DNA of 23,781 nt from JAAFIP01 sp043774625 (GCA_043774625.1 JAYVTG010000052.1:1-23781); one strand, 5' to 3'; shown: positions 7,252 to 15,674, counted from the first letter of the stretch. Made by a program: numbers and translations. Notes: generated by a model not told the origin, from the letters alone.

Positions 7252-7399
7252 GGGGATTTTTTGAACACGAAAGGCGCGAAAGTTACACGAAAGTCGCAAA
7301 AAAAGAAATTTAATAAATAAATCACAAAACCTCATCAATAAGAATTTTTTTGGTTTTCCTTTCGCGTAACTTTCGCGCCTTTCGCGTTCAAAAATCCCC
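7252..7399. repeat. Long palindromic element, copy 2, between pheS and pheT
   Basis: The arms (about 7252-7292 and 7360-7399) are homologous to those of the element at 2-168, again with the repeated GCGAAAG unit and an AT-rich loop. Two positions in the left arm have changed (ACGAAAG for GCGAAAG) and no longer match the other arm. The outermost bases GGGGAT and ATCCCC also pair, extending the palindrome with one bulge. It fills most of the spacer between two genes normally placed close together and co-translated. The loop sequence is unlike that of copy 1. Confidence 0.85.
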
Positions 7400-7443
7400 G
7401 GTTTTCCCCTGTAAATCATAGATAAATTTTAGAGTCCAACAAC

Positions 7444-9885
7444 ATGCAATTCCCAGAAAGCTGGTTGCGCGAATTTTGCAATCCTGATTTAACGACCCAA
7501 GAGCTGGCCGATGCTTTGACCATGGCGGGACTGGAAGTGGAAGACACCACGCCAGCCGCGCCCCCGTTTACAGGTGTGGTGGTGGGTGAGATCAAGGAAT
7601 GCGCCCAGCACCCCGATGCTGACCGTTTGCGCGTCTGCCAAGTGGACATCGGAAGTCACGCGAGCATGGCGGCTGGTACAGATACGCTGCTGAACATCGT
7701 TTGCGGCGCACCCAATGCACGGGTGGGCATTCGCGTTCCAGTGGCCACCGTGGGCGCTTTGCTGCCGCCCGGTGCGGACGGTAATCCGTTAGCCATCAAG
7801 CTGGGCAAGCTGCGCGGCATCGAAAGCCAGGGCATGCTGTGTTCGGCCAGTGAATTGAAGATTACCGAAGAAGCCAGTGGCTTGTTTGAGTTGCCGCTGG
7901 ATGCGCCGATTGGCACGAATATCCGCGACTATTTGAAGCTGGACGACACACTCTTCACCCTCAAACTCACGCCCAATTTGGGCCATTGCCTGAGCGTGTT
8001 TGGCGTAGCGCGTGAAGTCTCTGCCATTACAGGTGCGCCACTGAAAACAGTGGCTTTTGCGCCAGTTGCCAGCGTGGGTACTGACAAGTTAGCTATCAAA
8101 ATTACAGCGCCTGATTTGTGTGGTCGCTTCTCTGGCCGTGTGGTCAAGGGTGTGAATACACAGGCCAAGACACCTCAGTGGATGGTGGATCGCCTGGCGC
8201 GTTGCGGGCAGCGTAGCGTGACGGCGCTGGTAGATATTTCTAATTACGTCATGTTTGAATACGGTCGCCCAAGCCATATTTTTGACTTGGACAAGATTCA
8301 CGGCGGCCTGGATGTGCGTTGGGGAAAAGCGGGCGAAAGCCTGAAGCTGCTGAATGGCAACACTATCACCATAGACGACAAGGTCGGCGTGATTGCTGAC
8401 GATAACGCTATTGAATCGCTAGCGGGCATCATGGGCGGCGACAGCACCTCGGTAACTGACGATACGAAAAACATTTACATCGAAGCCGCCTTCTGGTGGC
8501 CCGAAGCCGTAGCAGGCCGTTCGCGCCGCTTCAACTTTGCCACAGACGCTGGTCACCGTTTTGAGCGTGGCGTAGACCCGAGCCAGACCGTGGAGCACAT
8601 TGAACGCATTACCCGACTGGTGCTGGACATTTGCGGCGGCCAGCCTGGCCCCATCGACGACCAACAGGTGAACATACCCGTGCGCAAACCCGTGCAACTG
8701 CGCGTGGCGCGGGCCAGCAAGGTCATTGGCATGCCGGTTACCGCTGCACAGTGCCTGGATGCCTTCAAACGCCTGGGTTTGCCCGCAGCAGAGCAGGGCG
8801 GCGTGGTCACCGTCACGCCCCCAGCCTATCGTTTTGACATCAATATTGAAGAAGATTTGATCGAAGAAGTCGTGCGCATGGTTGGTTTTAACCATTTGCC
8901 CGCCACCGCGCCCATCGCCCCCATCGAACCCAAAGCGCACAGCGAAAGCCAGCGCAGCCGCTTCGCCGTGCGTCATGCCCTGGCCAACCTGGGTTACCAG
9001 GAAACCATCAACTTCAGTTTTGTGCAAGAGCGCTGGGAAGCTGAACTGGCGGGCAACACTAACCCGATCAAGCTGCTAAACCCTATTGCCAGCCAATTGA
9101 GCGTCATGCGCTCATCGCTATTGGGTTCTTTGCTACAGGTTTTAAAGTACAACCTGGACCGCAAGGTCACCAGAGTGCGCGTGTTTGAGTTGGGCCGCGT
9201 ATTCGCGCGCGATGCCAGCGTGGCTGCCAGCGACTCGTCCGTTGCTGGAATCGACCAGCCGCTGCGCGTAGCAGGTTTGGCCTTTGGCGGTGCTGTGCAG
9301 CGCCAATGGAGTGCCAAAGAAGCCGCCGCAGACTTCTTCGACATGAAGGGTGATGTAGAAAGTCTGCTCGCTCCCCAAACTGCTGAATTTGTAGCTGCAG
9401 AGCACCCAGCCATGCACCCAGGCCGCAGCGCCAAAATCGTTTTAAACGGCGTTGACATCGGTTTTGTAGGCGAACTGCACCCCAAATGGCGCCAAGGCTA
9501 CGAACTACCCCAGGCACCCGTGCTGTTTGAGCTGGACTTGGCTGCCGTGATGCAGCGCCATCTGCCAGCTTCCAAAGGGGTTGCTAAGTTCCAGCCTGTG
9601 GAACGCGATATTGCCGTGATAGTCAAAGAATCTGTCGGCCATGCTGCGCTCATGGCGGCTATCCATGCAGCGCCCACACAGGGCTTGTTATCTGACGCAC
9701 TGTTATTTGACGTGTATCGCCCGAAAGAAGCCGCTGCGGGGATGGAGCAAGGCGAGAAAAGCCTGGCCGTTCGCCTGACCCTGGAAAGCCAGGACGCCAC
9801 GCTGACCGAGGTGCAAATTGAAGCCGCTGTAGCCGCCATATTGGCACAATTACAAAGTAACGTAGGAGCCCGGTTGCGCAGCTAG
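7444..9885 (+). CDS. pheT: Phenylalanyl-tRNA synthetase beta subunit
   Basis: The 813-residue beta subunit starts MQFPESWLREFCNPDL. An N-terminal tRNA-binding (EMAP/OB) domain at about 40-155 includes HPDADRLRVCQVD and NIVCGAPNARVG. The B3/B4 editing domain (about 210-400) and B5 domain follow, then a catalytic-like core and a C-terminal ferredoxin-fold anticodon-binding domain (about 720-813, with VERDIAVIV and LFDVYRPKEA). Its length is close to the 795 of E. coli. No clear Shine-Dalgarno sequence precedes the ATG, and the spacer before it holds the palindromic element. ihfA follows after about 100 bases, as in other proteobacteria. Confidence 0.97.
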   Translation: MQFPESWLREFCNPDLTTQELADALTMAGLEVEDTTPAAPPFTGVVVGEIKECAQHPDADRLRVCQVDIGSHASMAAGTDTLLNIVCGAPNARVGIRVPVATVGALLPPGADGNPLAIKLGKLRGIESQGMLCSASELKITEEASGLFELPLDAPIGTNIRDYLKLDDTLFTLKLTPNLGHCLSVFGVAREVSAITGAPLKTVAFAPVASVGTDKLAIKITAPDLCGRFSGRVVKGVNTQAKTPQWMVDRLARCGQRSVTALVDISNYVMFEYGRPSHIFDLDKIHGGLDVRWGKAGESLKLLNGNTITIDDKVGVIADDNAIESLAGIMGGDSTSVTDDTKNIYIEAAFWWPEAVAGRSRRFNFATDAGHRFERGVDPSQTVEHIERITRLVLDICGGQPGPIDDQQVNIPVRKPVQLRVARASKVIGMPVTAAQCLDAFKRLGLPAAEQGGVVTVTPPAYRFDINIEEDLIEEVVRMVGFNHLPATAPIAPIEPKAHSESQRSRFAVRHALANLGYQETINFSFVQERWEAELAGNTNPIKLLNPIASQLSVMRSSLLGSLLQVLKYNLDRKVTRVRVFELGRVFARDASVAASDSSVAGIDQPLRVAGLAFGGAVQRQWSAKEAAADFFDMKGDVESLLAPQTAEFVAAEHPAMHPGRSAKIVLNGVDIGFVGELHPKWRQGYELPQAPVLFELDLAAVMQRHLPASKGVAKFQPVERDIAVIVKESVGHAALMAAIHAAPTQGLLSDALLFDVYRPKEAAAGMEQGEKSLAVRLTLESQDATLTEVQIEAAVAAILAQLQSNVGARLRS

Positions 9886-9942
9886 ACGATTGTCTGGTTT
9901 TTTCACTTGTATGAAGCTATTTGAGATGAAAAAGTACTGATT

Positions 9943-9978
9943 GCCAGCGTATTTATTGCGCGAGCAGCTATAAAAAAA
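9943..9978 (+). repeat. Dispersed ~40-bp repeat, copy 5
   Basis: GCCAGCGT, then TTGCGCGAGCAGCTATAAAA match the consensus. The A-rich right end runs directly into AAAGGAG, the ribosome binding site of ihfA, so the repeat abuts or forms part of the initiation region. Confidence 0.7.
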
Positions 9979-9988
9979 GGAGCATGAA

Positions 9989-10315
9989 ATGGATTTTTTT
10001 ACCGTAGAAACGCTGGAAACCCCAGCCCTGACCAAGGCGCAACTGGCAGATTTGCTGTTTGACCAAATTGGCCTGAACAAACGCGAGTCCAAAGACATGA
10101 TCGATGCGTTTTTTGAGCTGATCGCCAAAAGCGTGGTCGATGGCACCGACGTGAAAATCTCCAGCTTTGGCAACTTTCAGATCCGCACCAAGGCTCCGCG
10201 CCCGGGCCGCAACCCACGCACAGGCGAGTCCATCCCTATCGACTCGCGCCGTGTGGTGACATTTCACGCCAGCCACAAGCTCAAAGAGCAAATTCAGGGC
10301 GATTCCCCTGTTTAA
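9989..10315 (+). CDS. ihfA: Integration host factor alpha subunit
   Basis: The 108-residue DNA-bending HU/IHF-family protein forms a heterodimer with IhfB and acts in recombination, replication and transcription. Features are LTKAQLADLLFDQIGLNKRE (N-terminal helices), GTDVKISSFGNFQ, and the beta-arm RPGRNPRTGESIPI with the intercalating proline, then RRVVTFHASHKLK. AAAGGAG lies six bases before the ATG. Its position directly after pheT is conserved and supports IhfA rather than HU or IhfB. It is probably co-transcribed with pheT. Confidence 0.95.
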   Translation: MDFFTVETLETPALTKAQLADLLFDQIGLNKRESKDMIDAFFELIAKSVVDGTDVKISSFGNFQIRTKAPRPGRNPRTGESIPIDSRRVVTFHASHKLKEQIQGDSPV

Positions 10316-10522
10316 CCAACATGCTTAGGCTTTCGGCAATTGCTTCAAAATAAGTAACAAAATGCTTACTTTGCCAAGATGGCGTCTTGGTTGCATGCTC
10401 TTATTAACTGAGCGCAAAAATACAACAAATTCAAGGGCTTAGCGCTTGCTCTTCAACAAGTTTTGCACTTACTGCCAACTTGGAGTAAATTTCGAGGTTA
10501 ACTCTGTAGAACCTTGATTTAC
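10316..10522. other. ihfA-merR intergenic region with small hairpins
   Basis: No gene is seen in this 207-base gap. It contains AAGTAA/TTACTT (10352-10371) and CCAAGA/TCTTGG (10374-10390), two adjacent short inverted repeats, and AAGGGCTTAGCGCTTG near 10433, resembling the terminator arm at 6027-6040. A weak terminator for ihfA is possible, but no long T-run is present. Confidence 0.35.
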
Positions 10523-11005
10523 ATGGAGAAAACCCTCCCTTCAATCCCTGTCAAGCGCTACTTCACTATCGGTGAGGTAAGCGAGCTTTGCGACGTCAAA
10601 CCGCACGTGCTACGCTATTGGGAGCAGGAATTTACACAACTAAAACCCATGAAACGGCGCGGTAACCGTCGTTATTATCAGCACCACGAAGTGCTGATGA
10701 TTCGCCGAATTCGTGACCTGTTGTATGACCAGGGCTTCACCATCAGTGGTGCACGCAACAAGCTGCACGACATTGTGCAAGCCGAGCGCGACCGCCGTAA
10801 AGCAGGCGAGGTGATGCTGGAAGGGCTGGAAGTGATCGAGGGCGGAGATTCGGAATTTCCATCCGAGTTTCCACCAGACATGGATTTTGAAAACGACTTT
10901 CAAGACAGCGTGGCGCACCTGAGCGCCAATACGCTCAATGTACCCATATTCCAATTGCGCAGAGAATTATTTGAAATTCGAGAATTGCTGGCCGTGCCCC
11001 ACTAG
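10523..11005 (+). CDS. MerR-family transcriptional regulator
   Basis: The 160-residue protein has an N-terminal MerR-type winged helix: YFTIGEVSELCDVKPHVLRY with WEQEF (about 12-36), KRRGNRRYYQHHEV, and IRRIRDLLYDQGFTISGAR. After residue 100 the sequence is acidic, with no Cys cluster of a metal sensor and no clear ligand-binding domain. It matches the small regulator found between ihfA and tRNA-Pro in many Burkholderiales. Its target is unknown to me. The start is uncertain: a TTG nine bases upstream is in frame, but ATG gives the usual MEKTLPSIPVKRYF start. No good ribosome binding site is visible for either. Confidence 0.85.
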   Translation: MEKTLPSIPVKRYFTIGEVSELCDVKPHVLRYWEQEFTQLKPMKRRGNRRYYQHHEVLMIRRIRDLLYDQGFTISGARNKLHDIVQAERDRRKAGEVMLEGLEVIEGGDSEFPSEFPPDMDFENDFQDSVAHLSANTLNVPIFQLRRELFEIRELLAVPH

Positions 11006-11016
11006 GGTTCGCAAGT

Positions 11017-11022
11017 TATAAT
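11017..11022 (+). promoter_or_regulatory. -10 box of tRNA-Pro
   Basis: A perfect TATAAT lies 10 bases before the tRNA 5' end, just after the merR stop codon. No clear -35 box is visible at 17 bases, so the tRNA may also be read from the upstream operon. Confidence 0.45.
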
Positions 11023-11031
11023 TTGATGCTT

Positions 11032-11108
11032 CGGTGTGTGGCGCAGCCTGGTAGCGCACTTGCATGGGGTGCAAGGGGTCGAAGGTTCGAATCCTTTCAC
11101 ACCGACCA
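11032..11108 (+). tRNA. tRNA-Pro (GGG anticodon)
   Basis: The acceptor stem CGGTGTG/CACACCG is perfect, the D stem is GCGC/GCGC, and the anticodon stem is CTTGC/GCAAG with loop ATGGGGT (anticodon GGG). The T loop is TTCGAAT, and 3' CCA is encoded. The length is 77 bases. Confidence 0.96.
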
Positions 11109-11123
11109 GTCTAGTACAGTATG

Positions 11124-11154
11124 ACGGGCTCAGAGAAATTTGAGCCCGTTTTGT
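11124..11154 (+). terminator. Terminator after tRNA-Pro
   Basis: ACGGGCTCA (11124-11132) and TGAGCCCGT (11141-11149) form a perfect 9-bp stem with an 8-base loop, followed by TTTTGTATTT. It lies 15 bases after the tRNA end. Confidence 0.85.
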
Positions 11155-11182
11155 ATTTGGCTGGATGTAGTACATGCTTGAG

Positions 11183-11305
11183 TTATCCATGGCTTTTGCA
11201 AGCTTTGTACAAAGCTTATTGACAGCCTTATCCACAAGCTTAAACGGCTTCTCATAACAAAAATATTGAACACAGACTGCGATAAAGCGCTGCTTGCGAG
11301 CGCTT
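11183..11305 (+). promoter_or_regulatory. dnaB upstream region with DnaA-box-like sites and palindrome
   Basis: TTATCCATG (11183-11191) and TTATCCACA (11228-11236) are DnaA-box-like; the second is a perfect consensus. Between them is a perfect 18-bp palindrome, AAGCTTTGTACAAAGCTT (11200-11217). A consensus -35 box TTGACA (11219-11224) follows directly, so the perfect DnaA box would lie between the -35 and the (weak) -10 region. A 7-bp hairpin AAGCGCT/AGCGCTT lies at 11285-11305. DnaA control of dnaB is inferred only. Confidence 0.5.
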
Positions 11306-11351
11306 AACAAGCTGTTTGCATTTAGGATGAACGTTTAGGAATCCAGAATAA

Positions 11352-13850
11352 ATGCCAGCCGCACTAACCGCCGTCGATGACGACTACACGCCCGATTTGT
11401 CCGACTATGGCGTCAACACCAGTAGCGACCCCCAAATTGCCCAGCTCCGCATTCCGCCCCATAGCATCGAGGGCGAATCCAGCGTGCTGGGCGGCCTGCT
11501 GCTAGACAACGGGGCCTGGGATCGGGTAGGCGACCTGCTGGTTGACGCGGACTTTTACCGCTACGAACACCGGCTGATTTACAGCGCTATCAGCGCCTTG
11601 GTGAACGCCACCAAGCCAGCGGATGTGATCACCGTGTTCGAGCGCCTGCAAGCGCAGGGCAAGGCCGATGAAGTGGGCGGCCTGGTGTACCTCAACTCCC
11701 TAGCCCAGTACGTGCCCAGCGCCAGCAATATCCGCCGCTACGCCGAGATCGTGCGCGAGCGTTCCATCTTGCGCAAGCTGGTGAGCGCCAGTGACGAAAT
11801 TTCCACCAGCGCCTTTAACACGGGTGGGGTTGAGGTGGCCAAAATTTTGGACAGTGCCGAGCAAAAAATCTTTGCCATTGGCGAAGAGGGCTCGCGCATG
11901 AAGCAGGGCTTTCAGGGCATGGAAACCTTGGTAGTGCAGCTGCTGGACCGGGTGGAAGAAATGGCCGCCAACCCGAACGATATTACCGGCGTGCCCACGG
12001 GGTTTTATGACCTGGACCGCATGACATCCGGCATGCAGGCGGGCGATTTGATTATTTTAGCGGCAAGACCGAGTATGGGGAAAGCGCAGCCGCTAGACGC
12101 AAAGGTGCGCACGCTGACGGGTTGGAAATCAATGGGGGACTTGGCACCCGGTGACTCTTTGGCTTCGGTAGACGGCAAACCATCCATTGTCACGGGTATC
12201 TTCCCTCAGGGTAGCAAACAAACCTACACCGTGACCCTGTCTGATGGCCGCCATACTGAGTGCTGTGCAGAACATTTATGGAGAGTGATGTACCGAGACT
12301 GGGATGCGCCGAGGGTGCTCAGTACAGAAAAATTACAGACCATGTTAACCCGTGTGCGTTATAAAAATCGCCTTTGGATCGACCGCACGAGCGGAGACTT
12401 TGGTAGCCATGACGAGTTGCCACTGGATCCGTGGGTGTTGGGCGCTTTGCTGGGCGATGGTGGTTTGACCGGCAAGGGTACCGTGCGGTTTTCAACAGCA
12501 TCTGACCAAATACTGAGCACTTTACGTGACCGCCTGGGCGACGATATGCAAGTGGTGCATGCAGACAACTATGACTACCGCATTGTGCAAACTGATCGTG
12601 GTCGCGTGAAGGGCTATCAGGGCATCCACCCCAACCCGGTACGCCTGGTATTGCAGGCGCTTGGTTTGTCGGGTCTGTCGAGTGACCAAAAGTATATTCC
12701 ACAACTTTATCTGGATGCCAGCAAAGCCGCTCGCCTGGATGTACTGCGGGGTTTGCTTGACACCGACGGTTGGGTAGAAAAATGGGGCAGCATTCGTATC
12801 AGCACTGCCAGCAAGCGCATGGCAGATGACATTGCAGCACTTGTTCGCTCTTTAGGGGGGTGGTGCTCTATCAAACCCAAGGCACCGCACTTTACCAACG
12901 CTGCAGGCATGCGAGTAGCGGGCCTGCCTGCTTACGTCTGCAACATCTCTCATCCAGAACCAAAATCGCTGTTTTTGCTTTCGGAAAAGCAGTTACGTCT
13001 GCCCGAGAGCTGGCAGCGCCAAAAGCGTCCGACTTTCACGTCCATTGCTCCGAGCAGAACCGTGCCGTGCCAGTGTATTTCAGTCAGCCACCCATCGCAC
13101 TTGTATGTGACAGACGACTATATAGTGACCCACAATACCGCGCTTTCGATCAACATCGCCGAACACGTCGCGCTGAATGAGGGTCTGCCGGTTGCGGTTT
13201 TTTCGATGGAGATGGGGGCCAGCCAGTTGGCTATCCGTATCGTCGGCTCCATTGGCCGCATCGACCAAACCAACCTGCGCACTGGCAAACTCAAAGACGA
13301 TGAATGGCCGCGCCTGACCGAGGCGATTGAAAAGCTGCGCCATGTGTCTCTGCATATCGACGAAACGCCGGGGTTGACGGTGAGCGAGCTGCGTGCCAAT
13401 GCGCGCCGCCTGTCGCGCCAGTGTGGCAAGCTGGGCCTGATTGTGGTGGACTATTTGCAGTTGATGAGCGTGTCCAGCAGCATGGACGGCGAGAACCGCG
13501 CCACGGCAGTGGGCGAAATATCACGCGGCCTGAAAATGCTGGCCAAAGAGCTGCAATGCCCCGTTATTGCCCTGTCCCAGCTTAGCCGGGGGGTAGAGAG
13601 TCGCACGGACAAACGGCCCATGATGAGCGACTTGCGCGAATCGGGCGCGATTGAACAAGACGCCGATGTCATCATGTTCATCTACCGCGACGATTACTAC
13701 AACAAAGAATCCAAAGAGCCCAACGTGACCGAGGTGATCATCGCCAAGCAGCGTAACGGCCCCACGGGCACGACCAAGCTGTTCTTCCAGAAATCACAGA
13801 CGCGGTTTGAGAGTTTGGCTGGGGCTGGGGGCAGCGGCGACGACTTCTAG
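11352..13850 (+). CDS. dnaB: Replicative DNA helicase DnaB with intein
   Basis: The precursor has 832 residues and would splice to a 481-residue DnaB, the hexameric helicase that unwinds DNA at the fork and recruits primase. The N-terminal domain (about 30-130) includes PPHSIEGESSVLGGLLLDNG. The RecA-like domain begins near residue 205 with TGVPTGFYDLDRMTSGMQAG. The Walker A motif ARPSMGK-T is split between Lys244 and Thr596 by the intein (residues 245-595). After the insertion the sequence resumes TALSINIAEHVALNEGLPVA, with Walker B LIVVDYLQLM and the C-terminal RNGPTGTTKLFF. The host protein is inactive until splicing because the catalytic P-loop is interrupted. AGGA lies about 11 bases before the ATG. 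phoH converges from the right. Confidence 0.97.
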   Translation: MPAALTAVDDDYTPDLSDYGVNTSSDPQIAQLRIPPHSIEGESSVLGGLLLDNGAWDRVGDLLVDADFYRYEHRLIYSAISALVNATKPADVITVFERLQAQGKADEVGGLVYLNSLAQYVPSASNIRRYAEIVRERSILRKLVSASDEISTSAFNTGGVEVAKILDSAEQKIFAIGEEGSRMKQGFQGMETLVVQLLDRVEEMAANPNDITGVPTGFYDLDRMTSGMQAGDLIILAARPSMGKAQPLDAKVRTLTGWKSMGDLAPGDSLASVDGKPSIVTGIFPQGSKQTYTVTLSDGRHTECCAEHLWRVMYRDWDAPRVLSTEKLQTMLTRVRYKNRLWIDRTSGDFGSHDELPLDPWVLGALLGDGGLTGKGTVRFSTASDQILSTLRDRLGDDMQVVHADNYDYRIVQTDRGRVKGYQGIHPNPVRLVLQALGLSGLSSDQKYIPQLYLDASKAARLDVLRGLLDTDGWVEKWGSIRISTASKRMADDIAALVRSLGGWCSIKPKAPHFTNAAGMRVAGLPAYVCNISHPEPKSLFLLSEKQLRLPESWQRQKRPTFTSIAPSRTVPCQCISVSHPSHLYVTDDYIVTHNTALSINIAEHVALNEGLPVAVFSMEMGASQLAIRIVGSIGRIDQTNLRTGKLKDDEWPRLTEAIEKLRHVSLHIDETPGLTVSELRANARRLSRQCGKLGLIVVDYLQLMSVSSSMDGENRATAVGEISRGLKMLAKELQCPVIALSQLSRGVESRTDKRPMMSDLRESGAIEQDADVIMFIYRDDYYNKESKEPNVTEVIIAKQRNGPTGTTKLFFQKSQTRFESLAGAGGSGDDF
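12084..13136 (+). mobile_element. DnaB intein with LAGLIDADG endonuclease, class 3 type
   Basis: This 351-residue protein intron sits in frame within the P-loop, between GK and T. It starts with Ala rather than Cys/Ser and ends DDYIVTHN before Thr. It carries the three residues of class 3 inteins: Trp66 in block B (AEHLW), Cys331 at block F position 4 (CISV), and Thr349 at block G position 5 (IVTHN). In this class the block F Cys replaces the missing first-residue nucleophile. The middle holds two LAGLIDADG motifs, LGALLGDGGL (119-128) and LRGLLDTDGW (221-230), each with its acidic residue, so homing activity could be intact. No frame break is seen. Codon use and composition look similar to the extein. 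Confidence 0.92.
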
Positions 13851-13872
13851 CTAAAAGTAAGCTGGAAGGACT

Positions 13873-15639
13873 CTACAACACCTCGCTGGCAAAATCCGCC
13901 AACCGCGACCGCTCACCCCGTGCCAGGGTGATATGCCCGCCATGCGGCCAGCCCTTGAACTTATCGACGGCAAAGGTCATGCCCGACGAACCTTCGGTGA
14001 GGTACGGCGTGTCAATTTGCGCCAGGTTGCCCATGCAGACAATCTTGGTGCCTGGCCCGGCGCGGGTAATCAAGGTCTTCATCTGCTTGGGCGTCAGGTT
14101 CTGTGCCTCGTCAATGATCACGTATTTGTTCAAGAACGTGCGGCCGCGCATGAAGTTCATGCTCTTGATTTTGATTTTGCTGCGAATCAGCTCATTGGTG
14201 GCCGCGCGGCCCCATTCGCCTGCGCCGCCTGAATTACCGTCGTTTTTGACCAAAAACTCCAGGTTGTCGTCCAGAGCGCCCATCCAGGGGCCCATTTTTT
14301 CCTCTTCGGTGCCGGGCAAAAAGCCTATGTCTTCGCCCACGCTCACTGTCGCGCGGGTCATGATGATTTCGGTGTAACGGCGTGCGTCCAGCACCTGCGT
14401 GAGGCCAGCTGCCACAGCCATCAGGGTTTTGCCGCTGCCTGCCGTGCCTGCCAGGGTCACCAAATCTATTTCCGAGTCCATCAGCAGGTTCATGGCGTAG
14501 TTTTGTTCGCGGTTACGGGTGGTAACGCCCCACACGTTGTTTTTGGCGTGGCCGTAGTCTTTGAGGGTTTTGATGACGGCGGTTTTGCCGGTAATTTCGG
14601 TCACCCGGGCGTACAGCGCAGGTTCGCCGGGGGCTTCAAAATACACAAACTGGTTGACCAGCAGACTGGGCACGATGGGCCCATTGATACGGTAAAAAGT
14701 GTGGCCGCCGGTTTGCCAGCTTTCCACCTTCTTGCCGTTTTTCTCCCAAAAGTCTGCAGGCAAGGCGAGTGCGCCGCTGTACAGCAGGTCGCCGTCTTCC
14801 AGAGTTTTGTCGTTTTGGTAGTCGTCGGTGTGCAGACCCAGTGCGCGGGCCTTGACGCGCATGTTGATGTCTTTGGACACCAGCACCACCTCGGTGGGCT
14901 TGTGCAGCTCGCCCAAAGCGCCTACGACCCCCAAAATCTGGTTGTCGGCCTTGCCTTGGGGCAGGCTGGCAGGCAGGGTATAGACCAGGGGCTGGGTCTG
15001 GAAGAACAAGCGGCCTTTGGCCTCGCGGTGCCCGGTGGTATCCAGCTTCAGGCCCACGGTCATGTCGCTGCCTTGCCCGCCAGCCAGTGCGTCCAGGCTA
15101 CGGCTGACCTGGCGTGCATTGCGCGCAACTTCAGTCATGCCCTTTTTATGGCCGTCCAGCTCTTCCAGCACGATCATGGGCAAAAAGATGTCGTGCTCTT
15201 CGAAGCGAAAAAGGCTCATCGGATCGTGCATCAGCACGTTCGTATCCAGTACAAAAAGCTTGGCTGGGCCCGCAGGCTTGCTGCTCCTTTTGGTCGCAGC
15301 AGGTTGAATAGTACTATCTTTTTGATAGCTGCTTGCGCTTGTTCCACGCTGGCCCGGGGCAGATTTGTCCAGTAAACGGGCCTTGGATGGGCTGGCAGGC
15401 GATGTGTAGGCAGGCAGGTCTTGGTCGTCTTGCAGATCAAGGTCTGCCGTTACGGGTGCGCCGCCACGGCGGTCCAGGTAGTCTACGCTTAAGGGTTTGC
15501 TGTTGGGTTCGTCGTCAAAGCTGGCGCCACGTTGCTGGGGTTTTCGTGCGATTCGGCTGGAACTGGTCTTGGCCGGTGCGTCATAGGCATCGGGGGATAA
15601 AAAAGCGGCACGTTGGGTAGGGGCAGCGGGTAATGGCAT
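13873..15639 (-). CDS. PIN-PhoH family ATPase/ribonuclease
   Basis: The 588-residue protein has a PIN ribonuclease domain (about 126-265, beginning KLFVLDTNVLMHDP with the catalytic Asp) fused to a PhoH ATPase. Walker A is GTAGSGKT (398-405), followed by TRATVSVGEDIGFLPGT, and Walker B is VIIDEAQ (507-513). This is the PhoH2/YlaK-type architecture, implicated in RNA unwinding and cleavage; its cellular substrate here is unknown. The first ~125 residues are low-complexity, rich in Ala, Ser, Pro and Gln, and poorly conserved in type. Part of it (about 96-111) is encoded by a dispersed-repeat copy, so the start could lie further in. It is convergent with dnaB, with only 22 bases between stop codons. 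Confidence 0.93.
   Translation of the reverse strand: MPLPAAPTQRAAFLSPDAYDAPAKTSSSRIARKPQQRGASFDDEPNSKPLSVDYLDRRGGAPVTADLDLQDDQDLPAYTSPASPSKARLLDKSAPGQRGTSASSYQKDSTIQPAATKRSSKPAGPAKLFVLDTNVLMHDPMSLFRFEEHDIFLPMIVLEELDGHKKGMTEVARNARQVSRSLDALAGGQGSDMTVGLKLDTTGHREAKGRLFFQTQPLVYTLPASLPQGKADNQILGVVGALGELHKPTEVVLVSKDINMRVKARALGLHTDDYQNDKTLEDGDLLYSGALALPADFWEKNGKKVESWQTGGHTFYRINGPIVPSLLVNQFVYFEAPGEPALYARVTEITGKTAVIKTLKDYGHAKNNVWGVTTRNREQNYAMNLLMDSEIDLVTLAGTAGSGKTLMAVAAGLTQVLDARRYTEIIMTRATVSVGEDIGFLPGTEEEKMGPWMGALDDNLEFLVKNDGNSGGAGEWGRAATNELIRSKIKIKSMNFMRGRTFLNKYVIIDEAQNLTPKQMKTLITRAGPGTKIVCMGNLAQIDTPYLTEGSSGMTFAVDKFKGWPHGGHITLARGERSRLADFASEVL
15311..15353 (-). repeat. Dispersed ~40-bp repeat, copy 6, inside phoH
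   Basis: On the minus strand: GCCAGCGTGGAACAAGCGCA, then AGCAGCTATC and AAAAAGATAGTAC, a near-full match to the family consensus. It is read through in frame in the low-complexity N-terminal region of the PIN-PhoH protein, giving the segment around TSASSYQKDSTIQ. Confidence 0.8.
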
Positions 15640-15674
15640 AGGTTAAATCACCAAAAAAGGTAAAACACAGTTCC

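Noticed and set aside
10514..10522. TTG as the start of the MerR-type gene
   Set aside because: It is in frame, but no ribosome binding site supports it. The ATG at 10523 gives the usual N-terminus.
11032..11108. tRNA-Pro as attachment site of an integrated element
   Set aside because: The tRNA is a known type of integration target, but I found no repeated 3' end and no integrase near it. The following DNA is dnaB with normal context.
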